From an uncultured Lachnospiraceae bacterium (GTDB lineage: Bacteria; Bacillota; Clostridia; Lachnospirales; Lachnospiraceae): DNA of 43,490 nt. The stretch covers positions 12,405 through 55,894 of the forward strand of contig CAJTTT010000019.1 in NCBI GenBank assembly GCA_910579285.1, written 5' to 3'. The position numbers and the translations under genes were made by a program. How positions within the stretch are numbered: the first letter of the stretch is position 1; each line of letters opens with the position of its first letter. Of this stretch, positions 8,231 through 16,100 are shown piece by piece. A model generated the notes under the pieces. That model was given only the letters and a program-made list of their open reading frames with translations, did not search any database and was not told the origin of the DNA.

Positions 8231-8872
8231 TTACATACCGAAGGCTTCGTACCCTTCCTTCAGCTTCTCCAGCGCCCTTTTCTCGATTCTCGATACATAG
8301 CTTCTGGAAATGCCAAGCCTGTGGCCGATCTCCCTCTGCGTGATCTCCTGCCCGCTCAAAAGGCCATAGCGCATCAGAATAATCTCCTGCTCCCTGTCCG
8401 AGAGTCTGTCTGTAATCAGGCCTTTGAGCCTGTGCAGTTTATCCTCCACTTCCATTCTGTCAATCACATCCACCTGATCCTGTTCGATCACGTCAAGCAG
8501 ACTGATCTCGTTGCCTTCCCTGTCCGTACCAATGGGTTCGTACAGCGAAACTTCCCGGGAAGTCTTTTTCTTCGCCCGAAGAAGCATCAGCAGCTCATTG
8601 TCAATACAGCGCGATGCATAAGTGCTCAGCTTTCCTTTTCCCGCATCGAAGGAATCTATCGCTTTAATCAATCCAATGGTGCCGATGGATATCAGATCCT
8701 CCATGTCCTCGTCCACGTTCTGGTACTTTTTGGCAATATGCGCAACCAGACGTAAATTCCGTTCCACCAGAATCCCTTTGGCCTCCCCGCGCTCTCTTTC
8801 GCTTCCTGTTTTAAGCCTTCCCAGATAGACGGCCTCATCCTTCGCAGAAAGTGGCTGACTGAATGTTTTCAA
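8231..8872 (-). CDS. sigK: RNA polymerase sporulation sigma factor SigK
   Basis: Mother-cell late sporulation sigma factor, 213 residues. Region 2 has RNLRLVAHIAKKYQNVDED, DLISIGTIGLIKAIDSF and LSTYASRCIDNELLMLLRA; region 4 has EITQREIGHRLGISRSYVSR. YEPIGTDREGNEISLLDV fits SigK better than SigE. The protein starts KTFSQPLSAKDEAVYL, aligning with mature Bacillus SigK after its 20-residue pro-sequence, so no inhibitory pro-peptide is encoded. The gene is uninterrupted (no skin element). The start is a TTG at 8872-8870 with a full GGAGG six bases upstream. It stands alone between hemW and the HD-GYP/pilus genes. Confidence 0.9.
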   Translation of the reverse strand: MKTFSQPLSAKDEAVYLGRLKTGSERERGEAKGILVERNLRLVAHIAKKYQNVDEDMEDLISIGTIGLIKAIDSFDAGKGKLSTYASRCIDNELLMLLRAKKKTSREVSLYEPIGTDREGNEISLLDVIEQDQVDVIDRMEVEDKLHRLKGLITDRLSDREQEIILMRYGLLSGQEITQREIGHRLGISRSYVSRIEKRALEKLKEGYEAFGM

Positions 8873-8878
8873 AAGGAG

Positions 8879-8883
8879 CCTCC
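8879..8883 (-). promoter_or_regulatory. Ribosome binding site deciding the TTG start of sigK
   Basis: GGAGG read on the minus strand, six bases before TTG 8872-8870. There is no ATG nearby in frame, so this site fixes the non-ATG start. Confidence 0.85.
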
Positions 8884-8969
8884 AAAGTCCATTTACTCTA
8901 TTCTATGACCCGGCGGCTTTCCAAGTGCCTTTCCATCTGTCCCAATTACAATTAGGCTTCTTTCAATAT

Positions 8970-8998
8970 ATTATACAAGGATAACAGGGGAAATACAA
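8970..8998 (-). promoter_or_regulatory. Probable promoter upstream of sigK
   Basis: On the minus strand TTGTAT (8998-8993), 17 bases, TATAAT (8975-8970). This looks like a housekeeping promoter, with a leader of about 90 bases. A CATAGAAT sequence closer to the gene resembles a sigma-E minus-10 box but has no good upstream partner, so mother-cell control is not shown by the sequence. Confidence 0.55.
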
Positions 8999-9034
8999 TA
9001 CCGTTCCCAGCCCTTGCCGCATTCCTCGTCCCAC

Positions 9035-10258
9035 TCAAAACAGAAACGCCGCAAACACCACATTGCTCACGTAAATCCCCCTGGAAGTAAGTTTAAGCCG
9101 CTGCCCCTCCCGCTTCAGAAGGCCCTGTTCCTCAAACATTCTGATCTGTTTTCCGTAAATTTCTTCCGCCGTTTTTCCGAAATTCCTCCGAAATTCCTCC
9201 AGATCCACGCCCTCCGTCAGGCGAAGCCCCAGAAACATAAACTCTTCCATCTGCTCCTCTGAAGTGAGCGCCTGCACCTCACAGCGTCCTGTTCTTCGCA
9301 GCATTTCTACAAAGGACTTTTCCTGCGGCCGCATGATATAAGGCGCGCTGCCGGGCTCAAAAATCCGCCTGTCACGACCGCCATCCCCCATTTTTTCCAC
9401 ACAGTCCGCATAGGACATATGCTCGTCCGGGTTTTTCCACCTGACATTGTTCACCATCGAGGATGCTCCCAGACCAAAGCCCGCATAATCCCCCCTGCGC
9501 CAGTACACCTTATTGTGGCGGCATTCCCATCCAGCTCTCGCATAATTGGATATCTCGTAACGATGAAACCCGGCTTCTCCCAGATACCGTCCCGTCAGTT
9601 CATACATTTCCCGATCCTCCTCCTCATCGGGAAACATATACTCCTTTTGGTTTACATAAAGCGGTGTCCCCTCCTCCAGAATCAAACTGTAAGCAGAAAT
9701 ATGTTCCGGTGAAAGCGCAGCCACGCGTTCCAGCGTTTTTCCATACGATGTCAGGCTCTGTCCGGGCAGTCCCGCCATCAGATCAATATTTATATTGCAA
9801 AACCCGGCCTCCCGCGCCATCGCATACGTCTGCTGAAAATCGCGGTAACTGTGGATTCTCCCGATGCGGGCAAGTTCCTCATCCTCCGTGGACTGCAGCC
9901 CGATGCTGAGACGATTGATACCGTATGTTATGTAATTTTTCAGCTTCTGCGCCGTGACCGTGCCCGGATTGCACTCTATGGTTATCTCCACATCCTCCGC
10001 CAGGGAAAATCCGTCTCTGATCCGCTCCAGAATCCGCCCTGTTTCCTTGGCAGGAAGGAGGGATGGCGTACCTCCGCCCATAAAGATGGAGACCACCCTG
10101 TGATCTCCATAAAATATCGACTGTTCTTTTATTTCCCGCAGCAACAAGTTTACATAACTTTCCATCTCCCCATCGGAGGACGGGCCGGAAAGAAAGTCGC
10201 AGTATAAGCATTTTCTGACACAGAACGGAATGTGAATATAGATACTCAGTTCTCTCAT
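9035..10258 (-). CDS. hemW: HemW, radical SAM heme chaperone (HemN-like)
   Basis: 407 residues starting MRELSIYIHIPFCVRKCLYC. The CVRKCLYC segment is the CxxxCxxC motif that binds the radical-SAM [4Fe-4S] cluster, followed by the glycine-rich FMGGGTPSLL. ITIECNPGTV and INIDLMAGLPGQ are typical of the HemN/HemW family. The C-terminal winged region has EFMFLGLRLTEGVD. The family member at this position, after lepA, is HemW in Firmicutes: a heme-binding protein rather than coproporphyrinogen dehydrogenase. The start at 10258 is supported by AGGGGA upstream. An earlier in-frame start would overlap the lepA stop and add 23 residues unlike the family. Confidence 0.9.
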   Translation of the reverse strand: MRELSIYIHIPFCVRKCLYCDFLSGPSSDGEMESYVNLLLREIKEQSIFYGDHRVVSIFMGGGTPSLLPAKETGRILERIRDGFSLAEDVEITIECNPGTVTAQKLKNYITYGINRLSIGLQSTEDEELARIGRIHSYRDFQQTYAMAREAGFCNINIDLMAGLPGQSLTSYGKTLERVAALSPEHISAYSLILEEGTPLYVNQKEYMFPDEEEDREMYELTGRYLGEAGFHRYEISNYARAGWECRHNKVYWRRGDYAGFGLGASSMVNNVRWKNPDEHMSYADCVEKMGDGGRDRRIFEPGSAPYIMRPQEKSFVEMLRRTGRCEVQALTSEEQMEEFMFLGLRLTEGVDLEEFRRNFGKTAEEIYGKQIRMFEEQGLLKREGQRLKLTSRGIYVSNVVFAAFLF

Positions 10259-10316
10259 ATTGTCCCCTGTCTGCTTGGCCGGCCACAGACCGGCCTGCCG
10301 CCGTGCACCCTGTTTC

Positions 10317-12122
10317 CTAGTTGTCATCCAGCTTCAGCACGCTCATAAAAGCGCTCTGGGGAATTTCCACATTGCCCACCTGGCGCATGCGCTTCTTTCC
10401 CTCTTTCTGCTTTTCGAGCAGTTTCTTCTTCCGGGTGATGTCTCCGCCATAACACTTGGCAAGGACATCTTTTCTCATGGCCCGGACGGTCTCCCTGGCA
10501 ATGATTTTGCCGCCCACCGCCGCCTGAATGGGAATCTCAAAAAGGTGTCTCGGTATCTCATCTTTCAGCTTCTCGCACATCCTCCTGCCCCGCTCGTAGG
10601 CGCTGTCCGCGTGGACGATAAAGGAGAGCGCGTCCACCTCGTCATGGTTAATGAGAATATCCAGTTTCACTAACTTTGACTGTTCATATCCCTTCAACTC
10701 ATAGTCGAAGGACGCATAGCCTCTGGAACGGGATTTCAGCGCATCGAAAAAGTCATAGATAATCTCGTTTAAGGGCAGCTCATACTTTAAGAGCGCACGG
10801 GAAGCCTCAATGTACTCCGTGCTGATATAGCGCCCTCTCCGCTCCTGACATAACTGCATGATCGAACCGATAAACTCCGTGGTCACCATGATTTCCGCGC
10901 TGACCACCGGCTCCTCCATGTAATCAATTTCGGAAGGGTCGGGCAGATTTGAAGGATTGGTCAATTCGATCATATCCCCATTTGTCTTATATACTCTGTA
11001 AATAACCCCCGGCGCGGTGGTCACCAGATCCAGGTTGTACTCTCTCTCCAGCCGCTCCTGTATGATCTCCAGATGCAGCAGCCCGAGAAAACCACAGCGA
11101 AAGCCGAACCCAAGGGCAATGGATGTCTCCGGCTCGTAGTTTAAGGAGGCATCGTTGAGCTTCAGTTTTTCCAGCGCGTCACGCAGATCCGGGTACTTAG
11201 CGCCGTCCGCCGGATACATACCGCAGTAAACCATAGAATTGACCTTCTTATAGCCCGGAAGCGGCTCCTCGCAGGGATTGTCCACATCCGTAACCGTATC
11301 GCCCACAGCGGTATCTTTCACGTTCTTGATAGAGGCGGTGAGATATCCAACCATGCCTGCGGTGAGCTCCCCGCAGGGGATGTACTGTCCTGCGCCGAAA
11401 TATCCGACCTCCACCACCTCCGCAACTGCTCCCGTAGCCATCATTTTAATTTTTGTGCCTTTTTTGACTCTTCCTTCCTTGATGCGGCAGAATACAATCA
11501 CGCCCTTGTAGGAATCGTAGACGGAGTCAAAAATAAGCGCCTGCAGCGGATTGTCGGCGCTGCCGCCGGGGGCTGGAATCTTTTCCACAATGGCTTCCAG
11601 CACATCCTCCACACCCACGCCGTTCTTCGCGGAAATAAGCGGTGCATCCTGCGCCTCTATACCGATCACGTCCTCAATCTCATTCTTTACACGCTCTGGA
11701 TCCGCGCTCGGCAGATCAATCTTATTGATCACAGGGAACACGTCCAGATCGTGATCCAGCGCCAGATATACATTTGCAAGCGTCTGCGCCTCAATGCCCT
11801 GGGCTGCATCCACCACAAGGATCGCCCCGTCACAGGCTGCCAGGGAACGGCTCACCTCATAGTTAAAATCCACATGGCCGGGTGTGTCGATCAGGTTGAA
11901 AATATACTCGTTTCCGTCCTTCGCCTGATAGACAATCCGCACGGTCTGGGCTTTGATGGTAATGCCCCTCTCCCGCTCCAAATCCATGTTATCCAGTATC
12001 TGCGCCTGCATTTCGCGGCTGGTCAGCAGACCCGTCTTTTCTATAATTCTGTCGGCCAGCGTGGACTTGCCGTGGTCAATATGCGCAACAATACAAAAAT
12101 TTCTGATTCTGCTCTGGTCCAT
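10317..12122 (-). CDS. lepA: Elongation factor 4 (LepA), back-translocating ribosomal GTPase
   Basis: 601 residues, the usual length. The start is MDQSRIRNFCIVAHIDHGKS, where AHIDHGKST is the G1 loop. It is followed by ERERGITIK (switch I), DTPGHVDF (G3), NKIDLPSA (G4) and SAKNGVG (G5). LepA-specific parts include GFRCGFLGLLHLEI in domain III and the C-terminal domain ending CYGGDITRKKKLLEKQKEGK then KKRMRQVG, which reaches the tRNA site. AGAGGG lies seven bases before the ATG. Two further in-frame codons upstream (to 12170) lack a good ribosome binding site. It has its own promoter at 12174-12202. Confidence 0.97.
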   Translation of the reverse strand: MDQSRIRNFCIVAHIDHGKSTLADRIIEKTGLLTSREMQAQILDNMDLERERGITIKAQTVRIVYQAKDGNEYIFNLIDTPGHVDFNYEVSRSLAACDGAILVVDAAQGIEAQTLANVYLALDHDLDVFPVINKIDLPSADPERVKNEIEDVIGIEAQDAPLISAKNGVGVEDVLEAIVEKIPAPGGSADNPLQALIFDSVYDSYKGVIVFCRIKEGRVKKGTKIKMMATGAVAEVVEVGYFGAGQYIPCGELTAGMVGYLTASIKNVKDTAVGDTVTDVDNPCEEPLPGYKKVNSMVYCGMYPADGAKYPDLRDALEKLKLNDASLNYEPETSIALGFGFRCGFLGLLHLEIIQERLEREYNLDLVTTAPGVIYRVYKTNGDMIELTNPSNLPDPSEIDYMEEPVVSAEIMVTTEFIGSIMQLCQERRGRYISTEYIEASRALLKYELPLNEIIYDFFDALKSRSRGYASFDYELKGYEQSKLVKLDILINHDEVDALSFIVHADSAYERGRRMCEKLKDEIPRHLFEIPIQAAVGGKIIARETVRAMRKDVLAKCYGGDITRKKKLLEKQKEGKKRMRQVGNVEIPQSAFMSVLKLDDN

Positions 12123-12173
12123 TGTACACCCTCTGCTACCTTTCGTCATTTCGGAGCAAGTTCTCCTCACGCA

Positions 12174-12202
12174 AGTATATCAAATTGTCCGTGGGATGTC
12201 CA
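12174..12202 (-). promoter_or_regulatory. Promoter of lepA
   Basis: Minus strand TGGACA (12202-12197), 17-base spacer, TATACT (12179-12174). It starts just after the spoIIP stop codon, so lepA-hemW can be transcribed in vegetative cells independently of the sporulation genes upstream. Confidence 0.7.
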
Positions 12203-12204
12203 CA

Positions 12205-13533
12205 TCAATCGCCCTGAGACGCCGTCTCCTGCCGCTCCGGCTCCCTGCCGCTGAAAACCAGATCCAGCACATGGGCCAGCGGCTCACATGCATTATGTAT
12301 CTCCTCCTCCGTATTGTTCTGCGCGCCAAGCTCAATCAGCAGGGATTTCGGACGAAGGTGCATATTGTAGCGGTAAGCTTTCAGATAAATCCTGCGCGCA
12401 ATGCCGGGATAATACTCATTGCAGGCAGTCTGCATCTGAAAGGACAACGCCAGATTGTCCGCCAGGTACGGGTTTTCCAACTGATCAATCTCCCCCTTCG
12501 TGGTTCGGCACAACCCGTTAAAAAACATAAACTGTGCCGTAGGGCGTCCCTGCAGATCCATGACGAGACGCCTGTCCGCGGGCATTTCATCCCTGTGCAG
12601 GTCAATCACTGCCTCGATGGTCGGATTCTCCTGTAGTATTGCTTCGATGGAAGGCAGGGAATTGTTGTAGGCATAGGCCCTGTCCTCGTCGTAGCATCCT
12701 GTGTCGTGTATGACATTGTAGCCGTAACGCTCCCGCAAAAGGCTGGCCAGATACTCCCCTGCTCCCAAAATCCCGCTGTTTTCGTCACCCGGCACGGAAT
12801 CGACAAAACTTTCCTTGGAATGGGTGTGGTAAATCAGGATCTGCGGCGCATCTGCGCTTCCCTGTATCCGCATATCCTTCTCCCGGAGCGCATCCGCCTG
12901 CAGAAGCTGCTCTCCAGCCACCGTTGTGCTGTCCACCGCGTAAAATGCTTTGATCAGCGACTCGTAGGAGGACAGTTCCTCCCACTGGTAACGGTAGCTC
13001 TTTTCCTCCACGCAGGCAAACAACTGTTCTTCCGGCACTGTCTCCTCCCCGTCTGTCTCCTCCGGCTCCCCTTCCTCTTCCTGGTTCGCCGATAAATAAC
13101 GCTCGTTTTCTTTTAACAATGCGGATTCCAGGTTCTTTTCCAGATGCATGGCGTCATCTCCATATTCTAACGCCTCCTCCGGCAGACCCTTGTGATCCTC
13201 ATCGCTCCCTTCCTGCAGCAGGAGCCGGGCGTAATCGCTCTCTGTCACGCCCTCCTCTCCGTTTTCCAGCGCATAGAGCAGTCCCGGGTACTGGGCAAGC
13301 AGCGCCTTTCTCAGAAATCCGTCCCCGGATGCGCTGTGCTCTCCCCCTGTCATCCTTCGGAGTCCGGGCAGATAAGGCTCCATCACCAGCTGCTCCACAA
13401 TCCCCCGAAAGGCGGAATCCTCGGCTTTCTTTTCCTTCTCCCGCCCTCTCAGAAATTCCGAACATCCGAATCCGATCGTTATAATAACAACTGCTATTAA
13501 AATAATTTTCAACCACTTTCTATTCATGTACAT
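12205..13533 (-). CDS. spoIIP: Stage II sporulation protein P (SpoIIP), peptidoglycan hydrolase
   Basis: Membrane-anchored amidase/endopeptidase of the engulfment machine (partners SpoIID and SpoIIM), 442 residues. An N-terminal signal anchor WLKIILIAVVIITIGFG is followed by an extracytoplasmic part with an acidic low-complexity linker (about 150-170, rich in Glu). The catalytic domain has ILIYHTHSKESF, VIDLHRDEMP and SLLIELGAQNNTEEE, the His and Glu zinc-site regions of the SpoIIP family. No Shine-Dalgarno sequence is seen before either candidate ATG (13533 or 13527), which is unusual in this window. It follows gpr by 116 bases, the order seen in Bacillus. Confidence 0.93.
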   Translation of the reverse strand: MYMNRKWLKIILIAVVIITIGFGCSEFLRGREKEKKAEDSAFRGIVEQLVMEPYLPGLRRMTGGEHSASGDGFLRKALLAQYPGLLYALENGEEGVTESDYARLLLQEGSDEDHKGLPEEALEYGDDAMHLEKNLESALLKENERYLSANQEEEGEPEETDGEETVPEEQLFACVEEKSYRYQWEELSSYESLIKAFYAVDSTTVAGEQLLQADALREKDMRIQGSADAPQILIYHTHSKESFVDSVPGDENSGILGAGEYLASLLRERYGYNVIHDTGCYDEDRAYAYNNSLPSIEAILQENPTIEAVIDLHRDEMPADRRLVMDLQGRPTAQFMFFNGLCRTTKGEIDQLENPYLADNLALSFQMQTACNEYYPGIARRIYLKAYRYNMHLRPKSLLIELGAQNNTEEEIHNACEPLAHVLDLVFSGREPERQETASQGD

Positions 13534-13608
13534 ACTAAGTTATATGCACCGCAAATACAAATTCATGCGTTGCATTTCACACGGAACAATCGGAGGCGGA
13601 GGAGAAAT

Positions 13609-13628
13609 CAGCCGCCTGCGGGCGGCTG
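13609..13628 (-). terminator. GC-rich hairpin between gpr and spoIIP
   Basis: CAGCCGCC and GGCGGCTG form a perfect 8-bp stem with a four-base loop. On the minus strand it is followed by ATTTCTCC, a weak U-tract. It may partly terminate gpr transcripts. Confidence 0.45.
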
Positions 13629-13649
13629 CGTCCATGCGGCCGCTTCCTG

Positions 13650-14528
13650 TCAAAGATTCAGCGCGCCGTTTATGCCGTCACAGATAATATGGCTGATCTG
13701 GCGGATCTGCTGGTCCACATCTTTTGTGGTCACATACATATTGTTCAGCTCCTTCAATGTAGCAGGCCGCTCTCCCATAGCGTCTCCCACGATCGTGGCC
13801 GCGTCCACCACAGTGGGCACCCCCAGAGCCAGCACTGGAATATGCAGCGTCTCCTCCGTAATGGCGTTTCTGTGGTTACCCACCCCGGAGCCGGGATGAA
13901 TGCCCGTGTTTGTAATCTGGATCGTCCTGTTCAGGCGTTTGGTGGAGCGGGCCGCCAGCGCATCTATCGCAATGACCAGGTCGGGCTTTGTCTCCCCGAT
14001 CACACCTTTGATGATCTCCGCAGACTCCATGCCCGTCTTCGCCATAACGCCGGGCGCCAGGCTGCTCACCAGATGCATCTTCGTCCGATTGTAAGCTACC
14101 TTTCCATACTCCAGAATGATGTGCCTGTTGACAAAAAGATTGTCGACCACATTCGGTCCAAGGGAGTCTGCCGTCACTTCCCGGTTGCCCAGTCCCACTA
14201 CGAGAATCGACTGCTCCTGATCCGGATTCGGCAGAATCCCGCGAAGCTGTTCCGCCAGAATGCCGGAAATTTCCTGGTGATAGTCTTCCTCCGGCTCCGT
14301 CATGGCAGGCGCCTCCAGCGTGATATAAGTTCCCATAGGTTTCCCAAGTGCCTTGGCTCCGTTTTTTGTCTCTATAACCACCCGGGTGATATGCACGTCG
14401 CACCCCTCATCATAATATTCGTCCACGATCACTCCATGAAGCCCGGACTCTTTTTCTCCAATACTTTCTCTGGCTTCCAACGCCAAGTCCGTCCTGACAT
14501 TTGACCAGCTATCCATAGCGATATCCAT
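13650..14528 (-). CDS. gpr: GPR germination endopeptidase (spore protease)
   Basis: Forespore protease that degrades small acid-soluble spore proteins on germination; made as a zymogen. 292 residues from the ATG chosen. VRTDLALEAR near the N-terminus resembles the sequence cut on activation and in its SASP substrates. Family signatures include VVGLGNREVTADSLGP, SLAPGVMAKTGMES, DLVIAIDALAARS, TGIHPGSGVGN and VLALGVPTVVDAATI. The start is uncertain: ATG 14528 follows GGAAAGGA directly, ATG 14516 is the next option, and a TTG lies at 14540. It is divergent from rpsT, and followed by spoIIP and lepA as in other Firmicutes. Confidence 0.95.
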   Translation of the reverse strand: MDIAMDSWSNVRTDLALEARESIGEKESGLHGVIVDEYYDEGCDVHITRVVIETKNGAKALGKPMGTYITLEAPAMTEPEEDYHQEISGILAEQLRGILPNPDQEQSILVVGLGNREVTADSLGPNVVDNLFVNRHIILEYGKVAYNRTKMHLVSSLAPGVMAKTGMESAEIIKGVIGETKPDLVIAIDALAARSTKRLNRTIQITNTGIHPGSGVGNHRNAITEETLHIPVLALGVPTVVDAATIVGDAMGERPATLKELNNMYVTTKDVDQQIRQISHIICDGINGALNL

Positions 14529-14633
14529 TCCTTTCCACAACCCGCAAGCAGCGGCGTATGATATATTTTATGCGCCATTCTTCCGCCTGCCCATTTTGTT
14601 TTCTATTTTTTGCAAAAATAAACAAAATATGTA

Positions 14634-14662
14634 TTGACATCCCCATTTCCATAATCTAAAAT
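14634..14662 (+). promoter_or_regulatory. Promoter of rpsT
   Basis: TTGACA (14634-14639), 17-base spacer, TAAAAT (14657-14662). The leader to the rpsT ATG is about 90 bases, long enough for autoregulation by S20, though no specific structure is recognised. Confidence 0.8.
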
Positions 14663-14760
14663 AATATGCGTGTGTTTCCATTAAAACGTCCGTGTCCGTC
14701 TTTAATGAGACACGTCCCTATAAGAAAATAAAGAGTAAATATTTTAAAATGGAGGATGTT

Positions 14761-15024
14761 ATGGCTAATATCAAATCTGCAAAAAAGAGAATTCTGGTAA
14801 ACAAAACCAAGGCGGACAGAAACAAGTCCATCAAATCCGGCGTTAAGACAGCGATCAAGAAGGTATATGCTGCCATCGAGGCGAAGGATAAGGATGCTGC
14901 ACAGAGCGCACTGCTTGCCGCTACTTCCGCAATCGACAAGGCAACCAAAAAGGGCGTGTACCACAAGAATACCTCTGCCAGAAAGGTTTCCCGCATGACT
15001 CTTGCCGTAAACAAGATGGCGTAG
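14761..15024 (+). CDS. rpsT: 30S ribosomal protein S20
   Basis: 87 residues starting MANIKSAKKRILVNKTKADR, the conserved S20 N-terminus, with the basic helical composition expected and the C-terminal KNTSARKVSRMTLAVNKMA. GGAGG lies seven bases before the ATG. The same frame is open for 23 codons upstream but has no ribosome binding site there. It has its own promoter and terminator and is divergent from gpr. Confidence 0.98.
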   Translation: MANIKSAKKRILVNKTKADRNKSIKSGVKTAIKKVYAAIEAKDKDAAQSALLAATSAIDKATKKGVYHKNTSARKVSRMTLAVNKMA

Positions 15025-15060
15025 GAAGATCGGTATTCTCTTCATTTTATATGACATTAC

Positions 15061-15095
15061 GAAGGGCGGATGCTTTTGCACCCGCCTTTCTTTTG
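15061..15095 (+). terminator. Rho-independent terminator of rpsT
   Basis: A 13-base stem (GAAGGGCGGATGC with GCACCCGCCTTTC, one A-C mismatch and one G-T wobble) with a TTTT loop, followed by TTTTGTTT. Confidence 0.88.
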
Positions 15096-15107
15096 TTTAT
15101 ACTTAAA

Positions 15108-15207
15108 CCTGCGTGGAGAATGCCCGGATCCGAGCATTCTCTGGTGTGAGACGAACTTCTTGGCGTTCCGTTCTATGGCCGGATGTCCTTAGAAGTTCGT
15201 CTCACAC
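15108..15207 (+). repeat. Structured intergenic element, copy A (two hairpins)
   Basis: Hairpin 1 is GAGAATGC (15116-15123) with GCATTCTC (15134-15141). Hairpin 2 has perfect 17-base arms GTGTGAGACGAACTTCT (15144-15160) and its complement (15191-15207) enclosing a 30-base core (15161-15190). The core folds on itself (GGCGT...GTC) on the plus strand using several G-T pairs. The right end is two bases from the TAA of the YdjH-like gene. The same design recurs at 17111-17233 with compensated arm changes. No function is known to me; it could be a structured RNA, a 3' end element of the minus-strand gene, or a small mobile palindrome. Confidence 0.85.
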
Positions 15208-15209
15208 GG

Positions 15210-16082
15210 TTACCGGCTATGTCCCCCGCCGCCGTGATGGCCGCCGCCACCGCCGTGACTCCTGCCGCCGCCACCGCTGCCGCTGCTCGTCTGAATTTTC
15301 CGTCTGGTCACCATCTTTCTCAAAAATCTGTCCTGTGACACCCGGAAGACAGGTTCCCTGCCCGCCACATAAGTGGTTGCCGTTGTCGTCTTTTTCCCCT
15401 CTTTGGAACGCCAGTTTACCACGCAAAAAATAACAGCCGCTATTATTCCTATCAGCCAGGGAACATAACCCGGCACATACATGTGGAATACCTTCCATCC
15501 CAGCATATCGTGATAAAAGTCGTTCACATAGGTCTTGTACGCCCGGTACGGATTCTTTTCCACATAGCGGTATACATTGTCCAGCAGATGGTCGATGTCC
15601 TCCTCATAGTAGGCGTCCCTCGCACGGCCGGTGGTACACAGCCATGTATGTATGCTGCCATCGTCCGCCCTCGACCAGTTATCCACCAGTATCACACCGT
15701 CGCCGTCAGGCCTGTCATAACCGAAACCGTCATTTTCCCAACGCTGTTCCGCGTACACCCGCACGAACTCCTCCGATCTCACTCCCGGCTCAATCTCCCT
15801 GGCGTACGCCTCCAACGGCTCATTGAGTGTGACGAGCACGATATCGCAGCCCGTCTGCCTCTCACGCTTTGCAATCAGTCTGCGAAGTTTTTCTTCCTCC
15901 TTGTCAGTCAACACATCCGCCCCGTCAAAAACCCGTTCATCTGTCACACATTCCGTATTCTTCCGCTGATAATTCAAGGTCTTCGCCAGTCCCCAGTGCC
16001 CGGCATGAAGCACCACAGCCAGAACCGCGATGGCCGCCAGAACAATGTAGAGCCACTTAAAATAACGAAAATATTGTCTCAA
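15210..16082 (-). CDS. TPM-domain membrane protein (YdjH-like)
   Basis: 290 residues. An N-terminal helix (WLYIVLAAIAVLAVVLHAG) leads to an extracytoplasmic TPM domain (about 45-200) with DERVFDGADVLTDKEEEKL and GCDIVLVTLNEPL. A second helix PWLIGIIAAVIFCVVNW is followed by a cytoplasmic tail ending in a Gly/His/Ser-rich stretch (SGSGGGGRSHGGGGGHHGGG), typical of this family. The start is TTG at 16082 after AAGGGCGG. It follows the zinc-ribbon gene by 18 bases, matching the Bacillus ydjG-ydjH order, where the proteins belong to a PspA-linked membrane-stress set. The His-rich tail may bind metal. Function is otherwise unproven. Confidence 0.82.
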   Translation of the reverse strand: MRQYFRYFKWLYIVLAAIAVLAVVLHAGHWGLAKTLNYQRKNTECVTDERVFDGADVLTDKEEEKLRRLIAKRERQTGCDIVLVTLNEPLEAYAREIEPGVRSEEFVRVYAEQRWENDGFGYDRPDGDGVILVDNWSRADDGSIHTWLCTTGRARDAYYEEDIDHLLDNVYRYVEKNPYRAYKTYVNDFYHDMLGWKVFHMYVPGYVPWLIGIIAAVIFCVVNWRSKEGKKTTTATTYVAGREPVFRVSQDRFLRKMVTRRKIQTSSGSGGGGRSHGGGGGHHGGGGHSR

Positions 16083-16100
16083 AGCTTCCGCCCTTCCCTC

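Noticed and set aside
10259..10327. Longer HemW start overlapping the lepA stop codon
   Set aside because: The extra 23 residues are unlike the family, and AGGGGA precedes ATG 10258.
13534..13575. Sigma-E-like promoter before spoIIP (CATATAAC with a weak upstream box)
   Set aside because: Transcription would begin almost at the start codon, leaving no leader, and the upstream box matches poorly.
14529..14600. Sigma-G promoter for gpr
   Set aside because: CATA-containing sequences occur, but no pair with acceptable spacing to a TGMATA-like box was found.
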